Positions 51,901 through 58,555 of a stretch of 64,000 bases of DNA are shown here, piece after piece. A program made the position numbers and the translations under genes. The DNA comes from Apostichopus japonicus (Eukaryota > Echinodermata > Holothuroidea > Aspidochirotida > Stichopodidae): positions 15,644,984-15,708,983 of the forward strand of contig NC_092564.1 in assembly GCF_037975245.1 (NCBI RefSeq). The letters run 5' to 3'. The number at the start of each line of letters is the position of its first letter. Position 1 is the stretch's first letter. The notes beneath the pieces were generated by a model. That model was not told where the DNA came from. It saw only the letters and a list, made by a program, of their open reading frames with translations, and did not search any database.

Positions 51901-54517
51901 CTCGGTCAAGTCTTTGGACACTGTCCCTCCCATCCACTGGACCTTTCTGTGGATCAACTCCTATGAGGAGAGGAACGTATTTGTACAGGTAAGGAGAAAA
52001 GACTTCCAACACTAGAAAGGTGAGTATTGTTCTTGCATTAACACATATGTAAAAGAGAATGAAGACAAGCAAAGATGAATAATTTATCCAGTTACCCATC
52101 GCAAAACAGTCAAAGTGTTATACAAGAAAGGTGTGATATTTCCATCCTTGTAAGATCTTTGTCAGAGGCAAAGCTTCAAAAAACCCATAAAAACTCAGTT
52201 TAACTCTGAAGGCCAACACCTTTTATACATTATTGACACAGGTTTTTTGTTTAGGAGATTAGCTGGTTGCACTGAGTTTTCCCTTCTGCCTGTTGCAAAG
52301 TTTGTGATCATTTAGTACTTGCCAAAATCAGGAAATTAGGTTCAACTTGATCAAATTGGGAAGAATAATCTTTCATACGAAATTCATGGGCAGCTCTCAC
52401 TGCTCTGAAGGAAAGAAAAGCCACTTTCAAATTATTACTAAGTTTTCCCAGATCATCATATAATGCATTCTGTCATTTAAAGGGAGTTTCGAAAATCAGA
52501 GAATAAAAGTCTTCTGATATTTTCTGAAACTTTGGAATATAATTTTGATTAGAAACCTTTATATATTCTAGAATTGTAAATACAAACGATCTCTATTACA
52601 TGGTAGAAATAGCTATTATCAGCATTTATTCAATTAATATAATTAAAAACAAATAAAATCATTAAATGTGAAAAAAATAATATAAAGGATGAATTTTTAA
52701 ATATATATACCCTGTATATAAATTTATCCGAACAGATATGCTGGTGTAAAGTGATAAATTTTCACTTCACACTCTTGTTTAGATTAATGAGAGTAACTGA
52801 ATGTAAAAATGGAAAATTGAGAGAAAGTTACAAGAAAGTTGACAACAATTCTTACCCTTCTCTGCTTGACGACACTAGAGCAAGTAATAACTGCACCAAA
52901 CAGAGTTAGATTGTGCACTGGATGACTTAGTCGTGGTAACGAGATATCCAATTCTAGACAAGATAAAACACACTGAGCTCCAACAATCCTACAAAAAAAG
53001 AGCAGAAAATAACTTTCAATAACAACAAAGTTCTGTACATGACGGTGACTTTCCTGATATCTGCTTATTTTTTGCTTAATTTCTAAAGTCAATTTATCTT
53101 CAAATGCTTCTTTTCTTTCCACAGAAATACCTTACCTTACCTGCCAGATATTTGCTTTTATAAGTTACTAAAATATTTTCAACGAATAACCATAAAGTCA
53201 ATAATATAAATGAATGCACATATTGAAAGCTATATGGAAAGCATTCGAAGGAAGTTTATGATATTTCAATACAAACTAATCAGCAGTAACACCATGCTGA
53301 GAAAGTTTTGAAGTTTTGTGGATTACATTATTTGCAGGATTTCTTCTTCTAATATCACAACGAATTGGAAAAACCACAGATTGCTATCTTACTAGGGCCA
53401 GACAGGGCAAGCTGTGAAAAGTCATACAGTGTCTCTGAAGGTAACTTCAGATTGTCAAACAGCAAATTCAAGTACGGCAATCTATTCCGCATCTTTGAAA
53501 GAAAGATGATATCACATTTCCATTTCAAATAGTTATAGTAATTATTTTAAATCTTGCTTCTATCATTTAATCAACATTTTGCTTGACACTGGAAACTGAT
53601 TAATTATAATACTGATACTTCACTGCTTCAAATAACTTTTGTCTTTGCTCAGTCTCACTTACTTTTGCTCAATGAAACAGCAGTCCTGAGGAACCCTGAC
53701 TTGGTTAAGATCATGCTGGAGACAAAAGGCATCATCAAACAGATTCACAAAACACACACACACCTGTTGTATTACTTTAAAAACTCCAGCAACTATTTAA
53801 CAGACAAACCTGCATCCAAGTTTGAGCAGATGGTCAAACGCCTGACCCTCAAATGGGTCACATACATAGAGGTTATTATCGGTCGTGGTCATTTCTAGAA
53901 CGGCTTCTTCTTTCACCTTTTCTGTCGGGACTTTGGCAGCTTGAACACCCTGAAGATAAGTTGTGAAGAAAGAAAGGTTTATTTTGCATACTTTTATATG
54001 TTAAAGAAATATCGAGACAAGTCATGACACGCATAAAATTAATTTCTCAAACTTCATTCCAGAACTTCTCAGTTGATGGTCAAATTATGTTATGAAAGCA
54101 ATTCAGTTCTGCTCCCAGAAATTAATTCTAGCAAGTCATACTGTAGTTTTAACAAGATGGACTACAGTGTGTTTCTCTATCTTGAATGCCTCTCGAGATG
54201 AATGCAATAACATAGACTTCAGTGTTTAACTTTTATGCAGCAAATTTGAATTTGCATGAACTACAAACAGTTACACTGTTTCCTGTGTAGAAACTGCTTA
54301 TTCTGCCATACTTCTTACAATTCTGTAGCAGTCTGCAAATATAGTATAGCATTTCTTTGCCATTCCCTGTACAACAAGACTTGATGTAAAATATTCAACA
54401 TGTGGAAACAAACCTTGACAGCATTTTGCATCTGGTCCTTCCTGTTGTTTGCTGATGACACAAATCTGATCACAAAATCAGGTTTGCCAGACATGATTGT
54501 GTTTTAATTCAATTATT
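24812..54517 (-). CDS. TOPBP1: TOPBP1 gene span: DNA topoisomerase 2-binding protein 1, 31 coding exons
   Basis: TOPBP1 is a nuclear scaffold of BRCT repeats. It binds phosphorylated partners (RAD9 tail, treslin, FANCJ and others in vertebrates), loads onto stalled forks and breaks, and activates ATR-ATRIP. My 31-exon model gives 4476 nt and 1491 residues; all exons have GT-AG borders and every junction keeps frame. Domains by residue: BRCT0 about 1-98, BRCT1 about 98-180, BRCT2 195-285, BRCT3 362-450, BRCT4 530-608, BRCT5 622-712, a Thr-Pro-rich linker 712-890, BRCT6 893-985, the ATR-activating region about 990-1200 with Trp1137 (human Trp1145), BRCT7 1225-1310, BRCT8 1347-1445, then a basic tail. 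Introns are 0.15-2.7 kb and hold the MITEs and minisatellites listed separately; I saw no other convincing gene in them. Exon 28 has a choice of donors. Complete and apparently functional. Confidence 0.95.
25108..25395 (-). repeat. 48-bp minisatellite, 6 copies, TOPBP1 intron 30
   Basis: Six near-identical 48-bp units. Because 48 is a multiple of 3, minus-strand frames stay open through the whole array; one repeats [16 protein letters not shown]. Each unit contains CATCTCTCCTACAG, a good acceptor-like sequence. See the finding on a possible alternative C-terminus. Confidence 0.95.
25738..25871 (-). CDS. TOPBP1: TOPBP1 exon 30
   Basis: Acceptor CTTTTACAG, donor GTACGC, phase 0 in and phase 2 out. 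Encodes the end of BRCT8, with the family-like [17 protein letters not shown]. Confidence 0.92.
26381..26572 (-). CDS. TOPBP1: TOPBP1 exon 29 (BRCT8)
   Basis: Acceptor ATTTCGACAG, donor GTAAGA, phase 0 both sides. Encodes the first part of BRCT8: [39 protein letters not shown]. Confidence 0.93.
27455..27565 (-). CDS. TOPBP1: TOPBP1 exon 28 (end of BRCT7)
   Basis: Acceptor CTTTTACAG. I choose the donor GTAGGG after codon GCG because [11 protein letters not shown] then joins DHHGAFDGW with nearly the spacing seen in vertebrates. A second phase-0 donor, GTAAAA, lies 24 nt further on. Read-through ends at TAA (27376-27374) after 26 extra residues. Confidence 0.8.
28077..28183 (-). CDS. TOPBP1: TOPBP1 exon 27 (BRCT7)
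   Basis: Acceptor GTCAAAG, donor GTGAGG, phase 1 in, 0 out. Encodes [20 protein letters not shown], the conserved second half of BRCT7 with its structural Trp. Confidence 0.93.
28735..29574 (-). repeat. ~180-bp tandem repeat that copies the exon 26 donor, TOPBP1 intron 26
   Basis: Units of 178-182 bp; four clear copies plus the real exon 26 boundary as the fifth. Each repeats about 38 nt spanning the exon end and the donor (TGATTGTTG then GTGAGTACCCCC). More diverged copies continue left to about 28380. The pyrimidine-rich plus strand produces long meaningless open frames. Confidence 0.95.
29575..29719 (-). CDS. TOPBP1: TOPBP1 exon 26 (start of BRCT7)
   Basis: Acceptor TGATCTCCAG, donor GTGAGT, phase 0 in, 1 out. 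Encodes [20 protein letters not shown], then LGGEV and SCTHMIVG, a textbook first half of a BRCT repeat. Its last 27 nt and donor are duplicated downstream in the tandem array. Confidence 0.95.
30988..31143 (-). CDS. TOPBP1: TOPBP1 exon 25
   Basis: Acceptor AATATCCAG, donor GTGAGC, phase 0 both sides. Encodes a proline-rich linker ([17 protein letters not shown]) ending EEEQSQM, leading into BRCT7. Confidence 0.85.
31565..31701 (-). CDS. TOPBP1: TOPBP1 exon 24 (ATR-activating core)
   Basis: Donor GTGAGA, acceptor AAAATAG, phase 1 in, 0 out. Encodes [20 protein letters not shown]; Trp1137 matches the tryptophan required for ATR activation in vertebrates, in the same W-D-D context. The acceptor and first 13 nt belong to the 40-bp repeat unit next to it. 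Confidence 0.9.
31690..32030 (-). repeat. 40-bp minisatellite that copies the exon 24 acceptor, TOPBP1 intron 23
   Basis: Eight full units plus a partial one; one unit is stretched to 47 bp. On the minus strand each reads ATTACTCTTTACAATAG then TTGAGCATGATT. The unit nearest the exon carries the real acceptor, giving seven upstream decoys (AG ends near 31742, 31781, 31821, 31861, 31901, 31948, 31989). Confidence 0.95.
32195..32367 (-). CDS. TOPBP1: TOPBP1 exon 23
   Basis: The acceptor is TTTCTAG at 32369-32368; the next AG downstream would put a stop in frame. Donor GTAAGT, phase 2 in, 1 out. Encodes a basic, serine-rich linker ([26 protein letters not shown]) just before the ATR-activating core. 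Confidence 0.85.
32894..33325 (+). mobile_element. hAT-like MITE with 15-bp inverted ends
   Basis: Starts and ends with the inverted repeat CAGGGATGTGCCCA. It is related, in opposite orientation, to 35611-35916. Flanks are AC-rich and give no clean duplication. It lies in TOPBP1 intron 22. Confidence 0.7.
33386..33618 (-). CDS. TOPBP1: TOPBP1 exon 22
   Basis: Acceptor CTGTCTCAG, donor GTGAGT, phase 0 in, 2 out. Acidic linker ([19 protein letters not shown]) ending [14 protein letters not shown], which resembles the conserved short helix after BRCT6 in vertebrates. Confidence 0.9.
33829..33981 (-). CDS. TOPBP1: TOPBP1 exon 21 (end of BRCT6)
   Basis: Acceptor CTCTTTCAG, donor GTAAAT, phase 0 both sides. 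Encodes [29 protein letters not shown] and [12 protein letters not shown], close to the vertebrate BRCT6 ending. Confidence 0.94.
34596..34748 (-). CDS. TOPBP1: TOPBP1 exon 20 (BRCT6)
   Basis: Acceptor TTTGTAG, donor GTAAGG, phase 0 both sides. Encodes [39 protein letters not shown]. Confidence 0.94.
35324..35570. repeat. 126-bp tandem duplication, two copies
   Basis: Units start at about 35324 and 35450 and share the stretch from AGCACATGTTC to CACCAGCCTAC. The open plus-strand frame over it is intronic and unrecognised. Confidence 0.8.
35611..35916 (-). mobile_element. hAT-like MITE, inverted relative to 32894-33325
   Basis: Ends CAGGGATGTG and CACATCCCTG. Flanked by identical AACATG (35605-35610 and 35917-35922), consistent with a target-site duplication. 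It lies in TOPBP1 intron 19. Confidence 0.75.
35998..36114 (-). CDS. TOPBP1: TOPBP1 exon 19
   Basis: Acceptor CTCGTTCAG, donor GTAACG, phase 0 both sides; 39 codons of acidic linker before BRCT6. Supported by frame and splice sites more than by similarity. Confidence 0.75.
36626..36956. mobile_element. hAT-like repeat fragment
   Basis: Left end CAGGGGTGGACAACC and right end GTTTGCCAGCCC are roughly inverted, like known animal hAT elements that start CAGGGGTGG and end in CCACCCCTG. Diverged; the plus-strand frame over it is not a gene. Confidence 0.45.
37198..37657 (-). CDS. TOPBP1: TOPBP1 exon 18 (end of BRCT5, Thr-Pro linker)
   Basis: Acceptor TCATGCCAG, donor GTAGGT, phase 2 in, 0 out; the longest exon (460 nt). 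Starts with [17 protein letters not shown] (end of BRCT5), then a disordered linker with several Thr-Pro or Ser-Pro sites ([30 protein letters not shown]). These are likely kinase targets, by inference. Confidence 0.93.
37838..38041. repeat. (CATA)n microsatellite
   Basis: About 200 bp of tetranucleotide repeat in TOPBP1 intron 17. It keeps all reading frames open and gives meaningless Met-Tyr-Val-Cys repeats. Confidence 0.98.
38430..38618 (-). CDS. TOPBP1: TOPBP1 exon 17 (BRCT5)
   Basis: Acceptor GTTTTATAG, donor GTAAGT, phase 2 both sides. Encodes [40 protein letters not shown], very close to vertebrate BRCT5. Confidence 0.96.
39135..39496. mobile_element. TTAA-flanked MITE, copy B
   Basis: 362 bp between TTAC (39131-39134, mutated) and TTAA (39497-39500). 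Uninterrupted counterpart of 17135-18090. It sits in TOPBP1 intron 16. Confidence 0.8.
39558..39780 (-). CDS. TOPBP1: TOPBP1 exon 16 (BRCT4 to BRCT5)
   Basis: Acceptor CTATCTTGCAG, donor GTAGCT, phase 1 in, 2 out. Encodes [20 protein letters not shown], then ICWLEMC (end of BRCT4), and [10 protein letters not shown] opening BRCT5. Confidence 0.96.
40143..40205. repeat. ~31-bp tandem duplication
   Basis: AATAATTTATAGGAGATATC repeats twice back to back in TOPBP1 intron 15. Confidence 0.85.
40423..40518 (-). CDS. TOPBP1: TOPBP1 exon 15 (start of BRCT4)
   Basis: Acceptor TTTTGTCACAG, donor GTATAC, phase 1 both sides. Encodes [20 protein letters not shown]. Confidence 0.9.
41481..41567 (-). CDS. 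TOPBP1: TOPBP1 exon 14
   Basis: Acceptor CGATTAAG after a pyrimidine tract, donor GTATAT, phase 1 both sides. Encodes an acidic linker ([16 protein letters not shown]). Supported by splice sites and frame. Confidence 0.8.
41714..42082. mobile_element. TTAA-flanked MITE, copy C
   Basis: 369 bp between two TTAA copies (41710-41713 and 42083-42086), with imperfect inverted ends. It lies in TOPBP1 intron 13, about 2.2 kb from copy B. Confidence 0.85.
42286..42501 (-). other. unidentified open stretch in TOPBP1 intron 13
   Basis: A 71-codon frame with balanced composition ([35 protein letters not shown]). No family recognised and no clear flanking splice sites. It may be a captured gene or transposon fragment, or chance. 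Confidence 0.15.
42948..43045 (-). CDS. TOPBP1: TOPBP1 exon 13
   Basis: Acceptor TATTTGCAG, donor GTATTA, phase 2 in, 1 out. Linker after BRCT3 ending [17 protein letters not shown], which resembles a conserved DxLLxQY patch of vertebrate TOPBP1. Confidence 0.88.
43355..43530. repeat. dispersed intronic repeat, copy in intron 12
   Basis: Shares AATAATTTATCCAG and the tail CAAAGTTTAAAACTAAATTA with related stretches at 46490-46680, 50825-50990 and, in part, 52075-52130, all in the same orientation. Confidence 0.5.
43717..43833 (-). CDS. TOPBP1: TOPBP1 exon 12 (end of BRCT3)
   Basis: Acceptor CTATTCCTTAG, donor GTAAGC, phase 2 both sides. Encodes [20 protein letters not shown], the last helix of BRCT3 with its Trp. 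Confidence 0.93.
45220..45386 (-). CDS. TOPBP1: TOPBP1 exon 11 (BRCT3)
   Basis: Acceptor AATTATTTACAG, donor GTAAGT, phase 0 in, 2 out. Encodes [20 protein letters not shown], then [10 protein letters not shown], a clear BRCT core. Confidence 0.95.
45774..45979 (-). CDS. TOPBP1: TOPBP1 exon 10
   Basis: Acceptor TTCCCACCAG, donor GTATGG, phase 1 in, 0 out. Linker between BRCT2 and BRCT3 ([14 protein letters not shown] resembles the vertebrate DVSNISNI patch), ending NPFLDGCK, the first strand of BRCT3. Confidence 0.94.
46490..46680. repeat. dispersed intronic repeat, copy in intron 9
   Basis: Contains ATTGATCCGGTATCGCACCG, CCATAGTATTTTATAAGAGA and ACACAAAGTTTGAACACTAA, matching the copies in introns 5 and 12. 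Confidence 0.55.
46705..47061 (-). other. unidentified open frame in TOPBP1 intron 9
   Basis: 118 codons, with protein-like text in its second half ([35 protein letters not shown]). No family recognised. Not needed for the TOPBP1 frame: exons 9 and 10 join correctly without it. Confidence 0.2.
48056..48278. repeat. ~220-bp G/C-rich imperfect palindrome
   Basis: The left half is built of GGACAATTGCCCCCC-type words and the right half of their reverse complements. They meet at a perfect 12-bp hairpin at 48126-48150 around one A. The outermost arms (AGGACAAT / ATTGTCCT) also match. It lies in TOPBP1 intron 9, between exons 9 and 10. Confidence 0.95.
48439..48553 (-). CDS. TOPBP1: TOPBP1 exon 9 (end of BRCT2)
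   Basis: Acceptor CTCAAACACAG, donor GTTAGT, phase 0 in, 1 out. Encodes [19 protein letters not shown], the last helix of BRCT2. Confidence 0.93.
48994..49152. mobile_element. short inverted-repeat element with 14-bp target duplication
   Basis: GAAATCACATGACG occurs on both sides (about 48980-48993 and 49154-49167). Inside, two 30-bp arms (about 49001-49074) form a perfect head-to-head hairpin around TGAAAC; each arm carries the GATCCTAGCAGGATC stem seen at 15418-15690. The right end CAGTTTGCTAACAGTTTTAA also matches that element. It sits in TOPBP1 intron 8. Confidence 0.8.
49364..49416 (-). CDS. TOPBP1: TOPBP1 exon 8
   Basis: Acceptor TTTTACCAG, donor GTAAGT, phase 1 in, 0 out; 53 nt. Encodes [18 protein letters not shown] of BRCT2. 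Confidence 0.93.
50252..50317 (-). CDS. TOPBP1: TOPBP1 exon 7
   Basis: Acceptor CTTTCGTAG, donor GTTTGT, phase 1 both sides; 66 nt. Encodes [18 protein letters not shown] of BRCT2. Confidence 0.93.
50662..50792 (-). CDS. TOPBP1: TOPBP1 exon 6 (start of BRCT2)
   Basis: Acceptor TTATTCTCTAG, donor GTAAAA, phase 2 in, 1 out. Encodes [20 protein letters not shown], nearly the vertebrate text at this place. Confidence 0.95.
50825..50990. repeat. dispersed intronic repeat, copy in intron 5
   Basis: Contains AATAATTTATCTGGTATCAC and ACCATAGTATACTATAATAG, matching the copies at 43355-43530 and 46490-46680. Confidence 0.5.
51225..51298 (-). CDS. TOPBP1: TOPBP1 exon 5
   Basis: Acceptor AAATCTACAG, donor GTAAGT, phase 0 in, 2 out. 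Encodes [20 protein letters not shown], the end of BRCT1. Confidence 0.95.
51395..51470. repeat. ATA-rich run followed by a GCGCCA/TGGCGC hairpin
   Basis: AATAATAATAATAATCATGG is followed by TATAATGCGCC...GGCGCAGATATT, an imperfect hairpin of a kind common at ends of dispersed repeats in marine invertebrates. Confidence 0.4.
51853..51960 (-). CDS. TOPBP1: TOPBP1 exon 4 (BRCT1)
   Basis: Acceptor TCCTCATAG, donor GTGAGT, phase 0 both sides. Encodes [10 protein letters not shown] and [14 protein letters not shown], the phosphopeptide-binding half of BRCT1. Confidence 0.95.
52856..52988 (-). CDS. TOPBP1: TOPBP1 exon 3 (BRCT0 to BRCT1)
   Basis: Acceptor TTTTTTGTAG, donor GTAAGA, phase 2 in, 0 out. 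Encodes [30 protein letters not shown]. Confidence 0.94.
53810..53949 (-). CDS. TOPBP1: TOPBP1 exon 2 (BRCT0)
   Basis: Acceptor CTTATCTTCAG, donor GTTTGT, phase 0 in, 2 out. Encodes [20 protein letters not shown], matching the vertebrate N-terminal BRCT0. Confidence 0.94.
54414..54494 (-). CDS. TOPBP1: TOPBP1 exon 1 (start codon)
   Basis: ATG at 54494-54492, 23 nt after an acceptor (TTTTCTTTCAG, exon edge 54517), so an upstream non-coding exon is expected. Donor GTTTGT, 27 codons ([17 protein letters not shown]...), phase 0. Confidence 0.9.
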
Positions 54518-55699
54518 CTGAAAGAAAATTAAGATAAATCTAGGAATCATTTGTTGTGTATGGTATATTACAGCAGAGTCCCTCCAAATGCATCTAATGT
54601 TAGCCTTATTGCATGTGAACTTTGTATATTGCAAGTAGAAAGCAGGTCTTTAGTTTTTGCCTGTTCTATCAGAAGCACAAAATTAAAGAATAAAAAGTAA
54701 TACAAAATCGTCAATGCAAATTTTGAATTATTCCTATCTAGCATACAGTATAGTCAAGACATGAAGAATATCAATACTGCAGGATTAAACATAGATTTGT
54801 CAAACTGATGACCCTGCATAAAATAAAGGTTGATCAAGCAGGAATACCAATTACCATTAACAAATCATAATATTCATCTCCTGGGATGGAGATGTGATGA
54901 CCTAAATCGAAATAATCCTAATAAACATTAAATCCGAAATTAAAGCAGCCTTCTTGTAAACATTTTTGGCCTACTTGCAGGTGTAAGATTCTCTTAATGT
55001 TAAATTACGTAGGCCTAAGCCTGTTTGGGACTTGATTGTGACCAATTGAGTAAGACTACTAGGCCTATCCAACGAGCTATACTGTTACGATACTAAACTA
55101 GGTATAGCATACAGCCTATGTCCAATCTGTAATAAGTCCTAATGCATGATGTAGCCTAGGCTAGTAAAACTAAGGTAAATCTAACTCTGGCCTGAGATCC
55201 ACAATAATTTTTTGTTTTACTTATTTTATGACCACTGAAGTAAAAATACTGAAACTTGACATAGAAAACCATGGAAGTTATTGAACTTTCAACTTACTAG
55301 CATCGAATTATGTTTTGACGTTCAAAGTAATGGGAAAGACTTTACATTTTATTATTGTCTCTTATTTTCTTTTTACCGCCGTCCCAATTCGGTTATCAAT
55401 TTCTATGGGTTGGATATATTTCAAGCACAGGCTTGCTGGAGGGAGTACGTGCATATTACTTCACTCATTACTGTCTGATTTAGTAATGTGTGTATATTTT
55501 AAGAAGTGAACAGTATTGGCGGTCATTACTGCAAGAAATACATATCAAGGAATAAATGAACAAGCAAAGAATTAAAACATTACAAAATAAAAAGCATTAG
55601 AATAAAATGAAAGAAAAGAGGAAAGGAAATCAAGTGAATCTTTGGACGCTAGGGTTATTAGGTGGTAAATTATATGAAATATAAAAGTACGTCACTCAC

Positions 55700-55790
55700 C
55701 TCAAACACTACAGTCTTATTTGCGCTAGGTCGCCGTCTCGTACGAATCGTACAGACAGGATCCAATTAAAAATCCAAACACAAATTCCGC
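55700..55790 (-). other. TOPBP1: candidate TOPBP1 5' non-coding exon
   Basis: The minus strand shows GTTTGAG followed by donor GTGAGT (55699-55694), in a CpG-richer patch about 1.2 kb upstream of the start codon. The 5' edge is not defined. Confidence 0.4.
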
Positions 55791-56498
55791 TATCAAAAAT
55801 ATTCTATCGTTGTGTGAAAGATTTCGCTTATCGTTCGTCGGAATAAAACCATCTATTGTTTTATCGAAACCAATGTCTCTAGACCTAGTATTAGTCATGA
55901 CATTGATAAAGTGATTATTGATCGTAATTAATCTTCTAAAAATAAGGGCGCACTTTCGATTTGATAAAAGTGAAGTCCTCTACAAATCTACGTAAAAGAT
56001 GAATATATGGGCGCATTGGGCCTGTTTAGCTGCTAACATTTGACAGAGCCTTATACGCAGTTTTACCATCAGGTTAAATAAAATATACTGTTAATGGACT
56101 TCCTTTAACAATTTGCGAAGACACTTTGGTGAAATTAGAAAATCTGTTATATTTAAAAGTAATCATTAGTTGATGGTGTAGGCTGAAATGGTTGTTATTA
56201 AAAAAGATCTTTAAATCAAGTTGGCTGCAGTAATTTTTTTATTTTGATCTACAGAGCATCGTCGGTGAAAAGTATGTTTTACTGCCCAGTCAAGAACTAG
56301 ATGTTTTTAAGATAAATGTCGGAAACGGTTGAAATATAAACTAAACTTTGGGTAAAGTGCCTCTTTTATTCACTATTTCTCATGGTAAGTCTACATCAAA
56401 TACGTTGAATACTGCGTATTACTAAGTTCACTTTTCAGGGCTGCGGTTTTCTACTGAAGCAAGTGACTCGGAAGTTGGACTGGATGTAGGCATGCACT

Positions 56499-56867
56499 CA
56501 GTGGCGTAGGAAGGTACTTTTGAGTGGGGGGGGGGGGATGAAGACTGATGGCCGGCCTGGGGGAGGGGTCTAAGGGGGGGTGTCCCCCTCCCCTTTGTAA
56601 TTCTTTTCCATTTCCACGTGGCCTCAGATGCAATTTGGTGCAATATAGCACACTTCAACCCACCCACTCCATTTTGTATATAATTTTGCATTTTCACCTG
56701 GCCTTAGATGCAATTTGGTGCTCCAAATGAGAATTTTTTCTCATCTGGAAATGAAAAAGGGGTTTTCTGACTTGCGAAGCGGGGGGGGGGGCGGAATGAT
56801 ACTTCCGCCCCTCCACATTTTACACCGGGGGGCTGGCGCCCCCCAGCCCCCGGTTCCTACGCCCTTG
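56499..56867. mobile_element. hAT-like MITE in the TOPBP1-FAIM interval
   Basis: 369 bp with inverted ends CAGTGGCGTAGGAA and CAAGGGCGTAGGAA (12 of 14). Flanked by 8-bp near-duplicates CATGCACT (56491-56498) and CATGCTCT (56868-56875), the target-site length of hAT elements. The interior is rich in G and C runs. Confidence 0.8.
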
Positions 56868-57238
56868 CATGCTCTGGATTATAAGTTACCGGATTTGTAG
56901 TCTCAGAGTTTCCGAGTGTTGTTGCACCTAAACTGTGTCTAGTCATAGACTGAAGATGGATCGATCTGATCAGGTAGGATCTTCCAAGAAGAGGATTTTT
57001 AGCTGCTTGAATACTAATGTGACGATTAAAATCGGAAATTTTAAACTTCGCGGAATAAAGTTTATGAAGTCTCAAGATACCAAACGTTATTTTGTACAGT
57101 ATCTCAAAATATCGAAAAAGTTTTTAGTGAAATTTTTGGTTTAAACTATTTGCCAATTTGAACTCAACAATTTGTCCAATTTCACGAAATTTCAACTTGT
57201 ATTTACGAAATTTATATTGTTTGCCTCAAAATTTGCCC

Positions 57239-57256
57239 GCCATAGTCGACTATGGC
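57239..57256. repeat. perfect 18-bp palindrome
   Basis: GCCATAGTCGACTATGGC, with imperfect GCCC/GGGC extension. A possible protein-binding site or repeat relic, upstream of FAIM. Confidence 0.6.
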
Positions 57257-57730
57257 CGGGCCACTAATTTCTATAAAAAGTTCAACATTTGTTATATTTA
57301 TGTCTTGGATTCTTTCTCTGGAAGTTATATTTTGAACTTTAAAAAGTAACAAATTGACGAAAATTAAACGTTTGAAATCTGGAAGTTTCGAATTACCATT
57401 ACTGGCGATTGACAACAACGTGACTTGATCTCACCATATTTCGGGGGAAATATTCCAAGTGCATAAGAAATAGCAAATTTGCTCAGCCGGGGTGTAGGTG
57501 AATGTCTATTAAATCAGTAGAACAGGAGTACACAATGTCAAAGAACAGTGTAGCTAAGCTTAGCATATTTTCAAAGGATTTGAAAACGAGTCTACCTTTG
57601 ATCCCCTCTGTCCTTATATTGGTGCCTTTTAAGTAACAAAAGTTATTATACTAATCGATCAGTTTGATTGCACATCTCACATATAGGATGATCACAGCAG
57701 GTATACAATAAGATAACGCAAAGTATCACC

Positions 57731-57844
57731 ATGGAAATAGCGCCATCTGATCAAGAAATAGTTTTCGCTAAAGTAGTCCCTGCGATAAATCAATTATTGT
57801 CCGAAAGGGATCTGTGTCGTGAAAGGCCGAGAAAGTATATATAA
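57731..57844 (+). CDS. small open frame with strong start context; possible first exon
   Basis: 37 codons (MEIAPSDQEIVFAKVVPAIN, QLLSERDLCRERPRK...) starting in CACCATGG, a near-ideal animal initiation context. The text looks protein-like and ends near a donor-like GTATAT at 57835. It lies 0.6 kb upstream of the FAIM start on the same strand. It may be an upstream frame on the FAIM transcript, or the first exon of an unrecognised gene. I could not join it in frame to FAIM. Confidence 0.3.
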   Translation: MEIAPSDQEIVFAKVVPAINQLLSERDLCRERPRKYI

Positions 57845-58444
57845 TTGGTTTGTTGAGATTTCAGGCAATTAAAAACTGTTAATAATCGTACCAACTTTCT
57901 GAACAGGTTCAACTTAGAGATATATCGTTTTCTTGAATGGACAGTACGTAGCACAAGTTTCGTTATATACATGCATGAATGTGTAACAAGGCCAAATGAG
58001 CATATGCTAGTAAGACTCAGCCTAGCTTTGGCTGTTCTAAGAATAAATAGGCCTAAGCGCGTATGCATAGGCTAGGAACGTGAGGCATTAAACACTGCAC
58101 TGTTTACATGCTGCTCATTGCAGACAAGTTTTCATTTAGAGAGTTTGGAGACTATTTCATACTAGCTGGTTTAATCAATACTTTAAGTCCTTGCAAATAA
58201 TGCATTTAGGCTGTGCTGTTGTCAAATTAAAATTGATCCAATGCCAACCAAAAAAGGACTATAGGTTCCCTATATCCAGTAGTCATAGATAGGAGATATA
58301 ATATGGATAATGAATGCATAAAATTCATAATTTTGACTTCCTTACAGCACAGATGGTCAGAGACAGCAGCTAACTAGTATCCAACCAGTAGGCCCTATAT
58401 TTACATTATTCTAAAAGGTTGCTGGGGAACTAATCAAAGACAGA

Positions 58445-58555
58445 ATGGCTGATGTGGTGGCTTTGTGGGACATTGCTCTGAGCAATGGCATACACAAAGT
58501 GAAGTTTGAACATGGAACAACCAGCGGAAAAAGAACCATCACAATTGATGACGAG
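58445..58555 (+). CDS. FAIM: FAIM (Fas apoptotic inhibitory molecule), coding exon 1
   Basis: FAIM is a small cytosolic beta-sandwich protein that protects cells from Fas-induced death and, in vertebrates, from stress-induced protein aggregation. The four coding exons give 177 residues (human 179). This exon encodes residues 1-37: MADVVALWDIALSNGIHKVK, then FEHGTTSGKR, almost the vertebrate N-terminus. Start context CAGAATGG; donor GTAATA, phase 0. The gene is head to head with TOPBP1 (start codons about 4 kb apart). No promoter motif identified. Confidence 0.95.

Noticed and set aside
53335-53500. Minus-strand text resembling an exon ([20 protein letters not shown])
   Set aside because: Exons 2 and 3 join in frame and give the full BRCT0 without it; unidentified, possibly a repeat.
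53665-53898. Plus-strand open frame over TOPBP1 exon 2
   Set aside because: Antisense shadow of a well-supported exon.
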